DNA from: Yersinia pekkanenii
Lineage (GTDB): Bacteria; Pseudomonadota; Gammaproteobacteria; Enterobacterales; Enterobacteriaceae
DNA: 64,000 nt
Reading direction: 5' to 3'
NCBI RefSeq assembly: GCF_001152565.1
Contig: NZ_CQAZ01000011.1
Coordinates: 24,740-88,739 of the forward strand
Shown here: positions 9,387-20,500 of the stretch, one piece after another
Layout: every line of letters begins with the position of its first letter
How positions within the stretch are numbered: the first letter of the stretch is position 1
Translations under genes and position numbers: made by a program
Notes under the pieces: model-generated
What the model was told of the DNA's origin: nothing
Database searches by the model: none
What the model saw: the letters and a program-made list of their open reading frames with translations, nothing else

Positions 9387-9406
9387 TACTGTACACATAT
9401 ACAGTA
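9387..9406. promoter_or_regulatory. LexA (SOS) box-like operator
   Basis: TACTGT-ACACATAT-ACAGTA fits CTGT-N8-ACAG, and differs from the ideal E. coli SOS box at only two central positions. Flanking bases extend the palindrome to GCCATACTGTA/TACAGTATGGC (9383-9410). It lies between the 3' end of the DUF523 gene and the phoA promoter, with no recognisable SOS gene adjacent. A hairpin role is possible, but neither strand has a good U-tract after it. Confidence 0.6.
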
Positions 9407-9435
9407 TGGCGGTATTTTATGACATTTGATTAATT

Positions 9436-9978
9436 TTAAACCTTGTTTTGCGAAGAACTCCGCAAAAAATCATCTGCCAGTTCAAGCTGATGTTGGCTGA
9501 AAACCGTGATCCCATGACGGCGCAATAACGCCGTGGTGACGCCCTGACCTGCGCGTGGAGTCCCACTAAAATTACCATCATAGATACGACTGCTACCACA
9601 AGATGGGCTACCTTCGGTAAGAATTGCCAATGTGCAATGGTGCTGTTGCGCCAATTCTAATGTTTGATAAGCCCCTTGCAGAAACTCGCGACTAACATCA
9701 TTGCCCCATTGCTCAATCACTCGTGCCTGCCCTTGTAGTACCGCCTCGCCATTACCTTGCTGAATTTCGGCTGGCGGACGGGGTACCGGCATTCCTGCGG
9801 ACAATTCGGGGCAAACAAGGACCAATCGCCCTTCATTCTGCCAGCGTTGAATGATTTCATCACTGACAGACAAGGCACTGCCATTATAACGGACAGGTTT
9901 CCCCATTAAACAGGCACTTATCAGAACGCGCGCAGGCTTCGATTCCACGTGATTATCAACCTTAAAGTTATGCGACAA
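9436..9978 (-). CDS. DUF523 (TudS-like) Fe-S protein
   Basis: A 180-aa DUF523 protein. Conserved cysteines are in ACLMGKPVRYNG, CPELSAGMPVPRP and EGSPSCGSSRIYDG; three of them bind a [4Fe-4S] cluster in the characterised relative TudS, a thiouracil desulfidase. The usual DUF523 core begins at VLISACLMG, so the first 16 residues are a short extension. The exact substrate here is unknown. The gene is single, transcribed toward phoA. Confidence 0.8.
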   Translation of the reverse strand: MSHNFKVDNHVESKPARVLISACLMGKPVRYNGSALSVSDEIIQRWQNEGRLVLVCPELSAGMPVPRPPAEIQQGNGEAVLQGQARVIEQWGNDVSREFLQGAYQTLELAQQHHCTLAILTEGSPSCGSSRIYDGNFSGTPRAGQGVTTALLRRHGITVFSQHQLELADDFLRSSSQNKV

Positions 9979-10100
9979 ATAAAAAATGAGATCTAAAGTT
10001 GATAATAACGAATTAAAGGCTACAGGTCATAAGTCTGGTCAGATAATTGGCACCGAGGACATAATTTTCATGCAATAATTACCCGCGAAACTTTAATTAG

Positions 10101-10132
10101 TGGCAACACGTTAATGTTGGCAACATGTTCAT
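10101..10132 (+). repeat. imperfect 15-base direct repeat upstream of ogt
   Basis: TGGCAACAcGTTaAT and TGGCAACAtGTTcAT occur with a 17-base period, 13 of 15 bases alike, ending 34 bases before the ogt start. Two helical-turn-spaced copies could be a binding site; no regulator is recognised. Confidence 0.3.
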
Positions 10133-10166
10133 CAGCCAATCCAATGGCAGCTACTGGCGGAGACTT

Positions 10167-10685
10167 ATGGAAACGTTTTTTATTGACAGGATCGCGACCC
10201 CTCAGGGTGAGTTGTTGCTGATTGCAGACCAAGAAAACCGGCTGCGTGCCATCGATTGGACCGATCATTACACGCGTTTAATGAAGTTGCTATGTAACCA
10301 TTACGGTGTAGATACCTTTACCTTAGTTGAAAAACATAATCCCGGTGGCTTGAGCGACAGCATGCAACGCTATTTTGCCGGTGAACTGCATATTATTAAC
10401 AGTTTACCGGTTAAAACCGCAGGTACTGATTTTCAGCGTCAGGTTTGGCAGGAACTGCGAAAAATTCCCTGTGGCGAAACCATTAGCTATGGTGAGTTGG
10501 CAAAACGAATCAACCGCCCTACTGCTTCGCGGGCGGTAGGAATGGCGAATGGACTGAATCCAATCTCTATTGTTGTCCCTTGTCACCGAGTGATCGGGCA
10601 GCAAGGTGCATTGACCGGTTATGCCGGTGGCGTGGAGCGGAAACGCTGGTTATTAATGCATGAGGGCTATCTTTTAGCATGCTAA
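10167..10685 (+). CDS. ogt: O6-alkylguanine-DNA alkyltransferase Ogt
   Basis: A suicide repair protein that transfers alkyl groups from O6-alkylguanine or O4-alkylthymine to its own cysteine. The acceptor is Cys139 in VVPCHRVIG, with the helix-turn-helix region TASRAVGMANG just before and GYAGGVERKRWLL after. From ATG 10167 (METFFIDRI) the protein is 172 aa, E. coli Ogt 171. GGAGA at 10159-10163 supports this start over the in-frame ATG at 10125. It sits directly upstream of fnr, as in E. coli. Confidence 0.93.
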   Translation: METFFIDRIATPQGELLLIADQENRLRAIDWTDHYTRLMKLLCNHYGVDTFTLVEKHNPGGLSDSMQRYFAGELHIINSLPVKTAGTDFQRQVWQELRKIPCGETISYGELAKRINRPTASRAVGMANGLNPISIVVPCHRVIGQQGALTGYAGGVERKRWLLMHEGYLLAC

Positions 10686-10725
10686 CTATTGTTGCTCTTA
10701 TCAGACGTAAGAAAAGATGTTAAAA

Positions 10726-10739
10726 TTGACACATATCAA
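10726..10739 (+). promoter_or_regulatory. FNR box in the fnr promoter
   Basis: TTGAC-ACAT-ATCAA differs from the consensus TTGAT-N4-ATCAA at one base. It lies 18 bases before the fnr start, consistent with the negative autoregulation of fnr known in E. coli. Confidence 0.75.
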
Positions 10740-10757
10740 TATTAATGGGAATACCCT

Positions 10758-11510
10758 ATGCTCCCGGAAAAACGTGTAATCCGACGTATCCAGTCTGGTG
10801 GTTGTGCAATTCACTGTCAGGATTGCAGTATCAGCCAGCTCTGTATTCCGTTTACCTTAAATGAAAATGAGCTGGATCAGCTCGACAATATCATTGAAAG
10901 GAAAAAACCTATTCAGAAAGGACAGGCACTGTTTAAAGCAGGTGATGAGCTAAAATCCCTGTATGCCATCCGTTCCGGGACCATTAAAAGCTACACCATT
11001 ACCGAAGAAGGTGATGAGCAAATCACCGGGTTCCATTTAGCGGGTGATTTAGTTGGTTTTGATGCTATCAGTAATCTACAACACCCAAGCTTTGCACAAG
11101 CCTTGGAAACCTCTATGGTTTGTGAAATTCCATTTGATACGCTGGATGATTTATCCGGTAAAATGCCTAGTCTGCGCCAGCAGATGATGCGGCTGATGAG
11201 TGGCGAAATCAAAGGTGATCAGGATATGATCCTGCTACTTTCTAAAAAGAATGCAGAAGAGCGTCTGGCCGCCTTTATCTACAATCTTTCTCGTCGTTTC
11301 GCGCAACGTGGTTTCTCTCAGCGTGAGTTCCGCCTCACCATGACGCGTGGTGATATTGGCAATTATTTAGGTCTGACGGTGGAAACTATCAGCCGTTTAC
11401 TGGGCCGTTTCCAGAAAAGTAATATTCTGGGTGTGAAAGGTAAATACATCACTATCGAGAATACCGAAGCACTGGCCCAACTGGCCGGTAATCCACGGCC
11501 TAACTTGTAG
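10758..11510 (+). CDS. fnr: anaerobic regulator FNR
   Basis: Oxygen-responsive CRP-family transcription factor of 250 aa, the same length as in E. coli. The [4Fe-4S] ligands Cys20, Cys23, Cys29 and Cys122 are all present. A cAMP-type beta barrel covers about 50-150, a dimer helix follows, and the DNA-recognition helix contains [11 protein letters not shown] (about 209-219). It controls the switch to anaerobic metabolism and in this window is expected to act on fnr itself and on the small RNA gene fnrS. Confidence 0.97.
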   Translation: MLPEKRVIRRIQSGGCAIHCQDCSISQLCIPFTLNENELDQLDNIIERKKPIQKGQALFKAGDELKSLYAIRSGTIKSYTITEEGDEQITGFHLAGDLVGFDAISNLQHPSFAQALETSMVCEIPFDTLDDLSGKMPSLRQQMMRLMSGEIKGDQDMILLLSKKNAEERLAAFIYNLSRRFAQRGFSQREFRLTMTRGDIGNYLGLTVETISRLLGRFQKSNILGVKGKYITIENTEALAQLAGNPRPNL

Positions 11511-11519
11511 CTTAATCAA

Positions 11520-11579
11520 AGCCAGATCAATACCGACCCAATAAATTTCAAGATGCAACGTATATTTATTGGTCTGGCT
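11520..11579. repeat. alternative stem-loops between fnr and uspE
   Basis: AGCCAGA (11520-11526) pairs with TCTGGCT (11573-11579), and inside lies a second perfect pair, CCAATAAAT (11538-11546) with ATTTATTGG (11564-11572). The inner sequence CCCAATAAATTTCAAGATGC resembles the end of an ERIC element, so this may be an ERIC relic. It may also stop fnr transcription, but no long U-tract follows. Confidence 0.4.
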
Positions 11580-11661
11580 CTTCCTTCCACCTATCCTGTT
11601 TCACTTTCATGGTTTACTCTTTAACTAACATACTGTTAATTCACGGTTGTAAGGAGATTCT

Positions 11662-12618
11662 ATGGCAAAGTATCAGAATATTCTGGTTGCTATTGACCCC
11701 AATCAGGATGATCAACCTGCGTTAAGACGCGCGGTTTACCTTGTGCAGCGTAATGGCGGCACAATCAAAGCATTTTTAGCTATTTATGATTTGTCATACG
11801 ACATGACGACCCTGCTGTCGCCTGATGAACGTACCGCAATGCGTAAAGGGGTTATCAGCCAACGCTCGGCCTGGATAAGCGAGCAGTGCCGGTTTTATAT
11901 TGATGCTGGCGTACCTATTGAAATCAAAGTGGTTTGGCATAATCGACCTTATGAGGCCATTATCCAGGAAGTTCTGAACGCCAAACATGATTTGCTGCTA
12001 AAAATGGCACATCAGCATGACCGTCTCGAATCCATTATCTTCACGCCAACTGACTGGCATTTATTGCGTAAATGTCCGTGCCCGGTATGGATGGTTAAAA
12101 ACCAACCCTGGCCAGAAGGCGGTACTGCATTGGTGGCCGTCAACCTCTCCAGTGAAGATCCATTGCATGACCCGCTCAACCTGCGTTTAGTTAAAGAAAC
12201 CAGAGAATTAGCAGAACATGTTAATCAGACTCAGGTGCATCTGATCAGTGCTTACCCGGTCACACCGATTAATATTGCTATTGAATTGCCCGATTTTGAC
12301 CCGAGCGTCTATAACGATGCAATTCGTGGTCAGCATTTGGTGGCGATGAAAGCCTTGCGCCAACAGTTTGGCATTGATGAAAAATTCACCCATGTGGAAA
12401 AAGGTTTACCTGAAGAGGTTATTCCTGATTTGGCAGAACATTTACGGGCTGGGGTGGTGGTACTGGGTACTTTGGGGCGCACTGGGTTGTCTGCCGCCTT
12501 TATCGGTAACACCACCGAACATGTGATAGACCATCTTAAATGTGACTTACTGGCGATTAAACCAGAAGGATTTACCTGCCCGATAGAAGGTAATGAAGAC
12601 CTGGAGGGTGTTGAATAA
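11662..12618 (+). CDS. uspE: universal stress protein UspE
   Basis: A tandem universal-stress protein of 318 aa: Usp domain 1 (about 4-145) and domain 2 (about 155-305). The second ends in a nucleotide-type signature, [19 protein letters not shown]. It aligns throughout with E. coli UspE, linked to UV resistance, motility and aggregation. GTAAGGAGAT precedes the ATG. The fnr-uspE order is as in E. coli. Confidence 0.95.
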   Translation: MAKYQNILVAIDPNQDDQPALRRAVYLVQRNGGTIKAFLAIYDLSYDMTTLLSPDERTAMRKGVISQRSAWISEQCRFYIDAGVPIEIKVVWHNRPYEAIIQEVLNAKHDLLLKMAHQHDRLESIIFTPTDWHLLRKCPCPVWMVKNQPWPEGGTALVAVNLSSEDPLHDPLNLRLVKETRELAEHVNQTQVHLISAYPVTPINIAIELPDFDPSVYNDAIRGQHLVAMKALRQQFGIDEKFTHVEKGLPEEVIPDLAEHLRAGVVVLGTLGRTGLSAAFIGNTTEHVIDHLKCDLLAIKPEGFTCPIEGNEDLEGVE

Positions 12619-12654
12619 CGTCCCTTCTTACATCGCGCTGAGTAAAGCCAAAAA

Positions 12655-12690
12655 GCAGGGCCGCCGAGTCGGTGGCCCTTCATCATATAC
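12655..12690. terminator. bidirectional terminator between uspE and pntB
   Basis: GGGCCgCCGA and TCGGtGGCCC form a 10-base stem with one mismatch and a single-base loop. On the minus strand the stem is followed by TGCTTTTTGG, serving pntB; it also lies 40 bases past uspE. Confidence 0.65.
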
Positions 12691-12700
12691 AGTGTAATTA

Positions 12701-14092
12701 TTACAATGCGCGTAAAATTGCTTCCACGCTATCTTTAGCATCGCCAAACAACATTTGGGTATTGTCTTTAAAGAACAATGGGTTCTGTACGCCAGCATAG
12801 CCGGTATTCATTGAACGCTTAAAGGCAATAACACTTTGCGCTTTCCACACTTCCAACACTGGCATACCCGCAATTGGGCTACGTGGATCTTCAAGTGCTG
12901 CCGGGTTAACGGTATCGTTGGCCCCAATGACCAAAACGACGTCAGTGCTTGAGAAATCATCATTGATTTCGTCCATTTCCAACACCACGTCATAAGGTAC
13001 TTTAGCTTCAGCCAATAGCACGTTCATATGCCCTGGCAAACGCCCTGCAACCGGGTGAATACCAAAACGAACTTTGATCCCACGCGCTTGCAGTTTTGCC
13101 GTAATTTCCGCAACCGGATACTGTGCCTGTGCTACCGCCATACCATAGCCGGGAGTGATGATAACTGAACTGGCATTTTTCAGCAGATCAGCCACTTCTT
13201 CCGCTGTAGTTTCACGGTATTCGCCCATTTCTTCAGCATTACCCGTGGAAGAGCCATCGGTACCGAACCCCCCGGCAATCACGCTGATAAACGAACGGTT
13301 CATCGCTTTACACATGATATAGGACAGAATTGCACCGGATGAACCGACCAAAGCACCCGTCACAATCAACAGGTCATTACTTAGCATGAAACCTGCGGCC
13401 GCTGCGGCCCAACCGGAGTAGGAGTTCAGCATCGACACCACAACCGGCATGTCGGCACCACCAATAGAGGCCACCAGGTGCCAGCCAAAACCCAAAGCAA
13501 TCACGGTCATCAATAACAACGCGACCACTTGTAGGCCAACGCTATCTGTTTTGACGAACATAATCATTAGCAGGAATGAAACAGCCAGCGCCACCAGATT
13601 CAACTTATGGCGTTGCGGTAGCATCAGTGGCTTAGATGAGATAATCCCGCGTAATTTACCGAAAGCAACAATAGAACCGGTAAAGGTTATCGCCCCAATA
13701 AAGATACCCAGGAAGACTTCGGTCAGGTGGATATTCACCATCACCGCATCCATCACCGCCGTGCCATGAGCCAGATAGCTGTTAAAGCCAACCAGAACGG
13801 CTGCCAAACCGACGAAGCTGTGCAGAATCGCTACCAGCTCTGGCATTTCAGTCATTTCGACTTTCTTCGCCAGATAGATACCGATCGCACCACCGATGAC
13901 CATAGCAATGATAATCCAGCCAACGTTACTTGAGTCTGGCCCAAGAATGGTCGCGATAAGCGCGATGGCCATACCGGTAATACCGAAAGTGTTACCTTGT
14001 TTGGATGTTTCGTGGCGCGACAGCCCAGCCAAACTGAAAATAAATAAAATCGCAGCAACTATGTACGCAGCTGTAACGAGACCACTAGACAT
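12701..14092 (-). CDS. pntB: NAD(P) transhydrogenase, beta subunit PntB
   Basis: Inner-membrane subunit of the proton-translocating transhydrogenase, which makes NADPH from NADH using the proton gradient. The first 260 residues carry the multiple transmembrane helices; the C-terminal domain III binds NADP(H) ([50 protein letters not shown]). At 463 aa it matches E. coli PntB (462). It lies 62 bases downstream of pntA on one transcript. Confidence 0.96.
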   Translation of the reverse strand: MSSGLVTAAYIVAAILFIFSLAGLSRHETSKQGNTFGITGMAIALIATILGPDSSNVGWIIIAMVIGGAIGIYLAKKVEMTEMPELVAILHSFVGLAAVLVGFNSYLAHGTAVMDAVMVNIHLTEVFLGIFIGAITFTGSIVAFGKLRGIISSKPLMLPQRHKLNLVALAVSFLLMIMFVKTDSVGLQVVALLLMTVIALGFGWHLVASIGGADMPVVVSMLNSYSGWAAAAAGFMLSNDLLIVTGALVGSSGAILSYIMCKAMNRSFISVIAGGFGTDGSSTGNAEEMGEYRETTAEEVADLLKNASSVIITPGYGMAVAQAQYPVAEITAKLQARGIKVRFGIHPVAGRLPGHMNVLLAEAKVPYDVVLEMDEINDDFSSTDVVLVIGANDTVNPAALEDPRSPIAGMPVLEVWKAQSVIAFKRSMNTGYAGVQNPLFFKDNTQMLFGDAKDSVEAILRAL

Positions 14093-14154
14093 CAGTTACC
14101 CCTATATTGTGTTTATCAACTCAGTTTTTATATAAGCCTAACGGATATATAAAA

Positions 14155-15787
<1,633 letters not shown>

Positions 15788-16175
15788 GCTTCAGTTCTAT
15801 TCGGTTGCTGACAAACCTGCTTAACTACCGCTCCCTATAACCTACTGAAAATATGACTGATGATCCATATTTGTGTGCACTTCTGGTGCGGTTTTTGCAC
15901 TAAAACTAGCAGGCGGAAAGAACCCTGTATAATTCACTATAAAAATAATATTTACCAGCGGCTTGTCCTGCAACTTTGCGCCAGAATAACAAGCTTATTA
16001 ATAATGAGGCAGCCCAGTCATGGCGCGGCATCAGGTTAGTAAAATGTAAATAATCAGCACTTATGACGTTAAAGTCATTATTCGTAAAGCTTATCCCTAT
16101 TCTCACTGTAAAGCCGCTGTAGGTTAAACTTCAGCGTTCAGAGACATAGTCATATAAATTGCTGAGACACTTGCC
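15788..16175. other. gene-free stretch between pntA and ydgH
   Basis: Nearly 400 bases with no convincing open frame on either strand. It must hold the pntA promoter. No RNA gene or strong hairpin was recognised. Confidence 0.5.
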
Positions 16176-16193
16176 ATTATTACATGTAATAAT
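16176..16193. promoter_or_regulatory. 18-bp perfect palindrome upstream of ydgH
   Basis: ATTATTACATGTAATAAT is perfectly palindromic and lies 71 bases before the ydgH start, a position typical of an operator. No known regulator is matched with confidence. Confidence 0.45.
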
Positions 16194-16264
16194 CATCTGC
16201 TAGTCTGTTACACATCAATTGTTCCGCACGTATCAACATAATGCGCAAGGTGAAAGGATTTTTT

Positions 16265-17218
16265 ATGAAGCTGAAATACACGATCATCGCATCGGCATTG
16301 CTATCGCTCACGGTACTTTCAGCTGCACATGCGGCAAAAGAACTCGCCCCAGAGCAAGCAGCAGCCATCAAGCCGTTTGATCGCATTACTATTACTGGCC
16401 GATTTAATGCAATCAATGAAGCAGCTGATGCGGTATCCCGCCGAGCTGACAAATTGGGCGCAGACTCTTTCTACATCCAAGATATCAACAGCAACAATAA
16501 TGGCGGCAACTGGCGTGTAACGGCCGACGTTTATCATAATGATGCACCAGAAGTGGGCAAAGAAACCCAGTATCGCGTCTTTAATGATGTTAAAGAATTA
16601 CCAAAAGCAGAAGCCTATGCATTGCAACCTTTTGATACGGTTTCTGTCAGTGGCTTTTTCCGCAGCCAGCCTGACATTAACGATGCCATTTCCAAAGCGG
16701 CAAAAGAGAAAGGGGCTTATTCTTTCTTCATCGTGCGTCAGGTTGATGCCAACCAGGGCGGCAACCAGTTTGTGACAGCCTATGTTTATAAAGCAGATGC
16801 CGCAAAACGTGCAGTACAAAGCCCAGATGTGATCCCTGCGGATTCAGATGCTGGCCGTGCGGCACTGGCTGCCGGTGGCGCAGCCGCGGCTAATGTTGAA
16901 ATCCCTGGTGTTGCCTCTTCCGGTACGCCAAGTGCCGATGTAGGCCGTTTCTTTGAAACACAATCATCGACTGGTAAGCGTTACACCGTAACCTTGCCCG
17001 ACGGGACACAAATCCAAGAATTGAACAACACTACGGCAGCACAGATGGTACCCTTTGATTCTGTCAACTTTACGGGTCATTTTAACAGTATGACTGACGT
17101 CTCTCATGAGGTGGCCAAACGTGCTGCGGCTAAAGGTGCGAAGTATTACCATGTTACTCGCCAATGGCAGAACAAAAGTGGTGGCAACCTGAGCGTCAGT
17201 GCTGACTTATTCAAATAA
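16265..17218 (+). CDS. ydgH: YdgH, triple DUF1471 periplasmic protein
   Basis: A secreted 317-aa protein with a signal peptide (cleavage after AHA, about residue 22) and three DUF1471 / BhsA-McbA repeats. Each contains a PFD-x-V/I-x-x-x-G core: PFDRITITGRF, PFDTVSVSGFF, PFDSVNFTGHF, followed by a helix and a KGA-x-x-Y strand. Proteins of this family are linked to stress and envelope phenotypes; no biochemical activity is established. ATG 16265 has AAAGGA upstream and gives the E. coli N-terminus MKLK; the frame runs 8 codons further up without support. Confidence 0.92.
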   Translation: MKLKYTIIASALLSLTVLSAAHAAKELAPEQAAAIKPFDRITITGRFNAINEAADAVSRRADKLGADSFYIQDINSNNNGGNWRVTADVYHNDAPEVGKETQYRVFNDVKELPKAEAYALQPFDTVSVSGFFRSQPDINDAISKAAKEKGAYSFFIVRQVDANQGGNQFVTAYVYKADAAKRAVQSPDVIPADSDAGRAALAAGGAAAANVEIPGVASSGTPSADVGRFFETQSSTGKRYTVTLPDGTQIQELNNTTAAQMVPFDSVNFTGHFNSMTDVSHEVAKRAAAKGAKYYHVTRQWQNKSGGNLSVSADLFK

Positions 17219-17239
17219 GTTTGTTTAAATCGTCACACT

Positions 17240-17273
17240 AAAGGCAGCTACGTGCTTACGTACTGCCTTTTTT
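17240..17273 (+). terminator. ydgH terminator
   Basis: AAGGCAG-c-TACGT / ACGTA-CTGCCTT with a GCTT loop and one bulged base, followed by TTTTT. Confidence 0.85.
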
Positions 17274-17488
17274 ATTTGCCGACTGCCCCCTCTTCTCTTG
17301 ATCGAAACGGACTGAATAATTTTTTACCCAAATCGCATAACCAATCATTGCATGATCGCTTTTCACTCCGTAGAATCGCCCCCAAATTTTGGGGCTATGA
17401 TCTGTCAGATATCGATAAGTAAGCCTCATATAATGCTGCTTATAAGTCAGTAACCCTTTATTAAAACTCTAAAAACCAGGATCTATCA

Positions 17489-18880
17489 TTGGAAAGAAAA
17501 CTCGGCCTGACTGCGCTAACCGCACTGGTGCTAAGCTCTATGCTAGGAGCGGGTGTCTTCAGTCTGCCACAAAACATGGCTGAAGTTGCCAGCCCAGCGG
17601 CATTGCTTATTGGCTGGAGTATTACCGGCGTGGGGATCATTTTCCTGGCGTTTGCCATGTTACTGCTGACACGTTTACGCCCGGATCTGGATGGGGGAAT
17701 ATTCACCTATGCCAAAGAAGGTTTTGGTGATCTTATCGGCTTTTTCTCCGCATGGGGTTACTGGCTGTGCGCGGTCATCGCGAACGTGTCGTATTTAGTG
17801 ATTGTTTTTGCCGCATTAAGCTTTTTTACCGATAAGTCGGGTCGCATTATCTTTGGCGAGGGCAATACCTGGCAGGCGCTATTGGGCGCTTCCTTCCTGC
17901 TATGGATGGTTCATGCACTGGTATTGCGTGGCGTGCAGACTGCCGCCAGCATTAATCTGGCCGCAACACTGGCAAAACTGTTACCCATCGGCGGCTTTAT
18001 TGTATTGGCCGGGCTGGCATTCAGCCTGGATACCTTCAGCTTTGACTTTAATGGTGTAGCCCTGCATACCCCAGTATGGCAGCAAGTAAAGGACACCATG
18101 CTGATTACATTGTGGGTCTTTATTGGTGTGGAAGGTGCGGTAGTTGTTTCCGCTCGGGCGCGTAATAAGAAAGATGTCGGTCGGGCGACCATGCTTGCCG
18201 TACTTTCTGCCCTCTGCGTTTATTTGCTGATTACCTTATTGTCTCTCGGCGTAGTGCCACGCGCTGAATTGGCGGGTATGCGTAACCCGTCAATGGCCGG
18301 CATTATGGTAGAGATGATAGGGCCTTGGGGCGAAGTCATCATTGCAACCGGGCTGATTATTTCTGTTTGCGGTGCTTATCTTAGCTGGACCATTATGGCG
18401 GCTGAAGTGCCCATGGTTGCGGCTAAACATGGCGCGTTCCCTAAAATATTCCGACATCAGAATAAAAATAATGCCCCTGCGCAATCACTGTGGTTAACCA
18501 ACTGTGCAGTACAAGTGGCGTTGATCCTCATCTGGCTGACAGGCAGTAACTACAATACCTTGCTTACAATTGCATCAGAAATGATTCTGGTACCCTACTT
18601 CTTGGTGGGGGCTTTCTTATTTAAAGTCGCTTTAAAACGTCAGGACTGGCGTTTGATTGTTGCCGCCAGTGGAGCTTGCCTGTATGGCTTGTGGCTGATT
18701 TATGCTGCTGGATTGGTGTATCTGTTGTTATCCGTTCTTTTGTATGCTCCCGGATTACTGGTATTTATTTATGCGCGCAAAGGGCATGAAGGTCTTAAGC
18801 TGCTGAATACGGTGGAACGAGTGGCTATTTGCCTGGTATTAATTGCCACCATCCCAGCAAGCTGGTTGGCTATGCATTAG
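17489..18880 (+). CDS. ydgI: amino-acid antiporter YdgI (ArcD-like)
   Basis: A 12-helix APC-superfamily transporter of 463 aa, like the arginine/ornithine antiporter ArcD and E. coli YdgI (460 aa). The first helix has the substrate-binding loop LSSMLGAGVFSLPQNMA, and the sixth has FIGVEGAVVVSARARN. The start is a TTG (17489) with CAGGA 6 bases upstream; the resulting MERKLGLTALTALVLSSM aligns with the E. coli start. The ydgI-ydgH-pntAB cluster is conserved. Exact substrate is inferred. Confidence 0.9.
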   Translation: MERKLGLTALTALVLSSMLGAGVFSLPQNMAEVASPAALLIGWSITGVGIIFLAFAMLLLTRLRPDLDGGIFTYAKEGFGDLIGFFSAWGYWLCAVIANVSYLVIVFAALSFFTDKSGRIIFGEGNTWQALLGASFLLWMVHALVLRGVQTAASINLAATLAKLLPIGGFIVLAGLAFSLDTFSFDFNGVALHTPVWQQVKDTMLITLWVFIGVEGAVVVSARARNKKDVGRATMLAVLSALCVYLLITLLSLGVVPRAELAGMRNPSMAGIMVEMIGPWGEVIIATGLIISVCGAYLSWTIMAAEVPMVAAKHGAFPKIFRHQNKNNAPAQSLWLTNCAVQVALILIWLTGSNYNTLLTIASEMILVPYFLVGAFLFKVALKRQDWRLIVAASGACLYGLWLIYAAGLVYLLLSVLLYAPGLLVFIYARKGHEGLKLLNTVERVAICLVLIATIPASWLAMH

Positions 18881-18930
18881 CTGAGCATTGAGTCCAGTAA
18901 AGGGTTCGAGGACCAGCGGAGCGAAAATGT

Positions 18931-18965
18931 ATTTTAATAAGACAACTCATTGTTTTTATTAAAAT
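18931..18965. repeat. 10-bp AT-rich inverted repeat after ydgI
   Basis: ATTTTAATAA and TTATTAAAAT form a perfect 10-bp stem with a 15-base loop, 50 bases past ydgI. It is too AT-rich to be a confident terminator. Confidence 0.3.
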
Positions 18966-19116
18966 TCACTTGGCCATATGTAATAGCTCGCCATCAGCGC
19001 GAGTTTTGGTTCATGTTAACTGCGACTTAAATCAGCTATAGCCTCATAACATACATCCCCTTTCTGCGATAAACTCCTCTCCTTCTACCACGGGAGGGGA
19101 ATAACCCAATCAGTGG

Positions 19117-19533
19117 CTAACTATTTTCTGTTCCCGCTAAATCCACAGATAAACATTCCCCCTTTTGGCTTATCCCTACTGAAGCTGGAAATTTTTGCTT
19201 AATCTTACCAAGTTGGGTGGTTTCCAAAGGATAAGGCAGTTGGATATCTAACACCGTAATACCTTGTTGGTCGGCTAATCGAATCAATCGAATAATGTTA
19301 ATTTCATCGCTAAGTTGAGTTGATAAAACCTGTAGTGCCAGGGCGGTAAGTCGCTCCTGCGGCGTCTTCTCCAATTCAGTTTGTAATTTTACGACCATCC
19401 CAAAAATTGGCATAACACCATAAATCGCATCAATGAAACTCCAGCGTTTTTTGCATGATGCTGCTAAAAAACCGGTGTAATCGAAGTAGACTTTTTTACT
19501 GTGCGCAGGCGCACCGATGTGCTCGCCACTCAT
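19117..19533 (-). CDS. hypothetical protein
   Basis: A 138-aa soluble protein I do not recognise. It has a short hydrophobic patch (DAIYGVMPIFGMVV, about residues 35-48), a helical middle (KTPQERLTALALQVLSTQLSDEINIIRLIRLADQQGI) and a more polar end. There is no signal peptide and no known motif. GAGGG sequences precede the ATG. It stands alone between ydgI and rstA. It may be a genus-specific gene. Confidence 0.45.
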   Translation of the reverse strand: MSGEHIGAPAHSKKVYFDYTGFLAASCKKRWSFIDAIYGVMPIFGMVVKLQTELEKTPQERLTALALQVLSTQLSDEINIIRLIRLADQQGITVLDIQLPYPLETTQLGKIKQKFPASVGISQKGECLSVDLAGTENS

Positions 19534-19650
19534 CCCTCAGCCCTCAGTTGATCGATACAGCTATTCATTAATCGTAGGTACTGCTATATAAACGATAGGC
19601 GTAACTAAATAGAGATGACGATACAATTACTTTTATTAATATAATGAAAT

Positions 19651-19667
19651 GGTTTGCTGGTTGTCTA
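19651..19667 (+). promoter_or_regulatory. candidate PhoP box upstream of rstA
   Basis: GGTTTG-N5-TGTCTA matches the PhoP direct repeat (G/T)GTTTA-N5-(G/T)GTTTA at 5 of 6 positions in each half, about 105 bases before rstA. PhoP activation of rstA is established in E. coli and Salmonella. The -10 spacing is not obvious, so this is tentative. Confidence 0.35.
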
Positions 19668-19771
19668 GCTATCAGTCATCAGCATTAATAACAAATAGAA
19701 TAACTAACGTGCATAGTATTGCTAGCAACAGCGCGCTATGCTGAGTTCTGGAACTTGATAAACTGAAAAAC

Positions 19772-20500
19772 ATGACAAAAATTGTTTTTGTGGAAGACGA
19801 CCCGGAAGTCGGGAAACTGATTGCAGCCTATCTTGGCAAGCATGACATTGATGTCTTTGTGGAACCGCGCGGCGACACGGCACAAGCGGTTATTGAACAA
19901 CAACAACCGGATTTGGTGTTGCTCGACATCATGTTGCCTGGAAAAGATGGCATGACACTGTGTCGTGACTTGCGGCCCGTTTATGCGGGGCCAATTGTGT
20001 TACTGACCTCATTGGACAGTGATATGAACCATATTCTGTCCCTTGAGATGGGGGCAAATGACTATATTCTCAAAACCACGCCGCCCGCCGTACTGTTAGC
20101 CCGCTTACGGTTACATCTACGCCAGCACAACCAACAGCAAAATAAAGAAATCATCAGCCCGACGATGACGGGCCATAATGCTATTCACTTCGGCTTACTG
20201 TGTATCGATCCGGTAAACCGACAAGTCAATCTTAGTGATGAAGAGATAACCTTATCCACCTCTGATTTTGATTTGCTGTGGGAGTTGGCCACCCATGCAG
20301 GAATAATAATGGATCGTGAAGCGCTATTGAAAAATTTGCGTGGTGTCAGCTATGACGGCATGGATCGTAGCATAGACGTTGCCATTTCGCGTTTGCGCCG
20401 CAAACTCTATGACAATACTCTTGAGCCTTTCCGCATCAAAACCGTGCGAAATAAAGGTTATTTGTTTGCACCCAATGCCTGGGAGTCGGTGCAGCAATGA
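19772..20500 (+). CDS. rstA: response regulator RstA
   Basis: OmpR-family response regulator of 242 aa. The receiver domain (about 1-120) has acidic Glu8/Asp9/Asp10, phospho-acceptor Asp52 (LLDIMLPGKDG) and TSLDS; its lysine region reads ILKTTPP. The winged-helix domain ends in DRSIDVAISRLRRKL and VRNKGYLF. It partners with RstB, the stop codon of rstA overlapping the start of rstB. In E. coli it is under PhoPQ and activates asr, whose homologue lies 3.1 kb downstream with an RstA-like site. Confidence 0.96.
   Translation: MTKIVFVEDDPEVGKLIAAYLGKHDIDVFVEPRGDTAQAVIEQQQPDLVLLDIMLPGKDGMTLCRDLRPVYAGPIVLLTSLDSDMNHILSLEMGANDYILKTTPPAVLLARLRLHLRQHNQQQNKEIISPTMTGHNAIHFGLLCIDPVNRQVNLSDEEITLSTSDFDLLWELATHAGIIMDREALLKNLRGVSYDGMDRSIDVAISRLRRKLYDNTLEPFRIKTVRNKGYLFAPNAWESVQQ

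Noticed and set aside
9301-9387. 29-codon frame leftward from the LexA-like box
   Set aside because: Its ATG is part of the palindrome, it has no ribosome site and it overlaps the Pho box, so it is probably chance.
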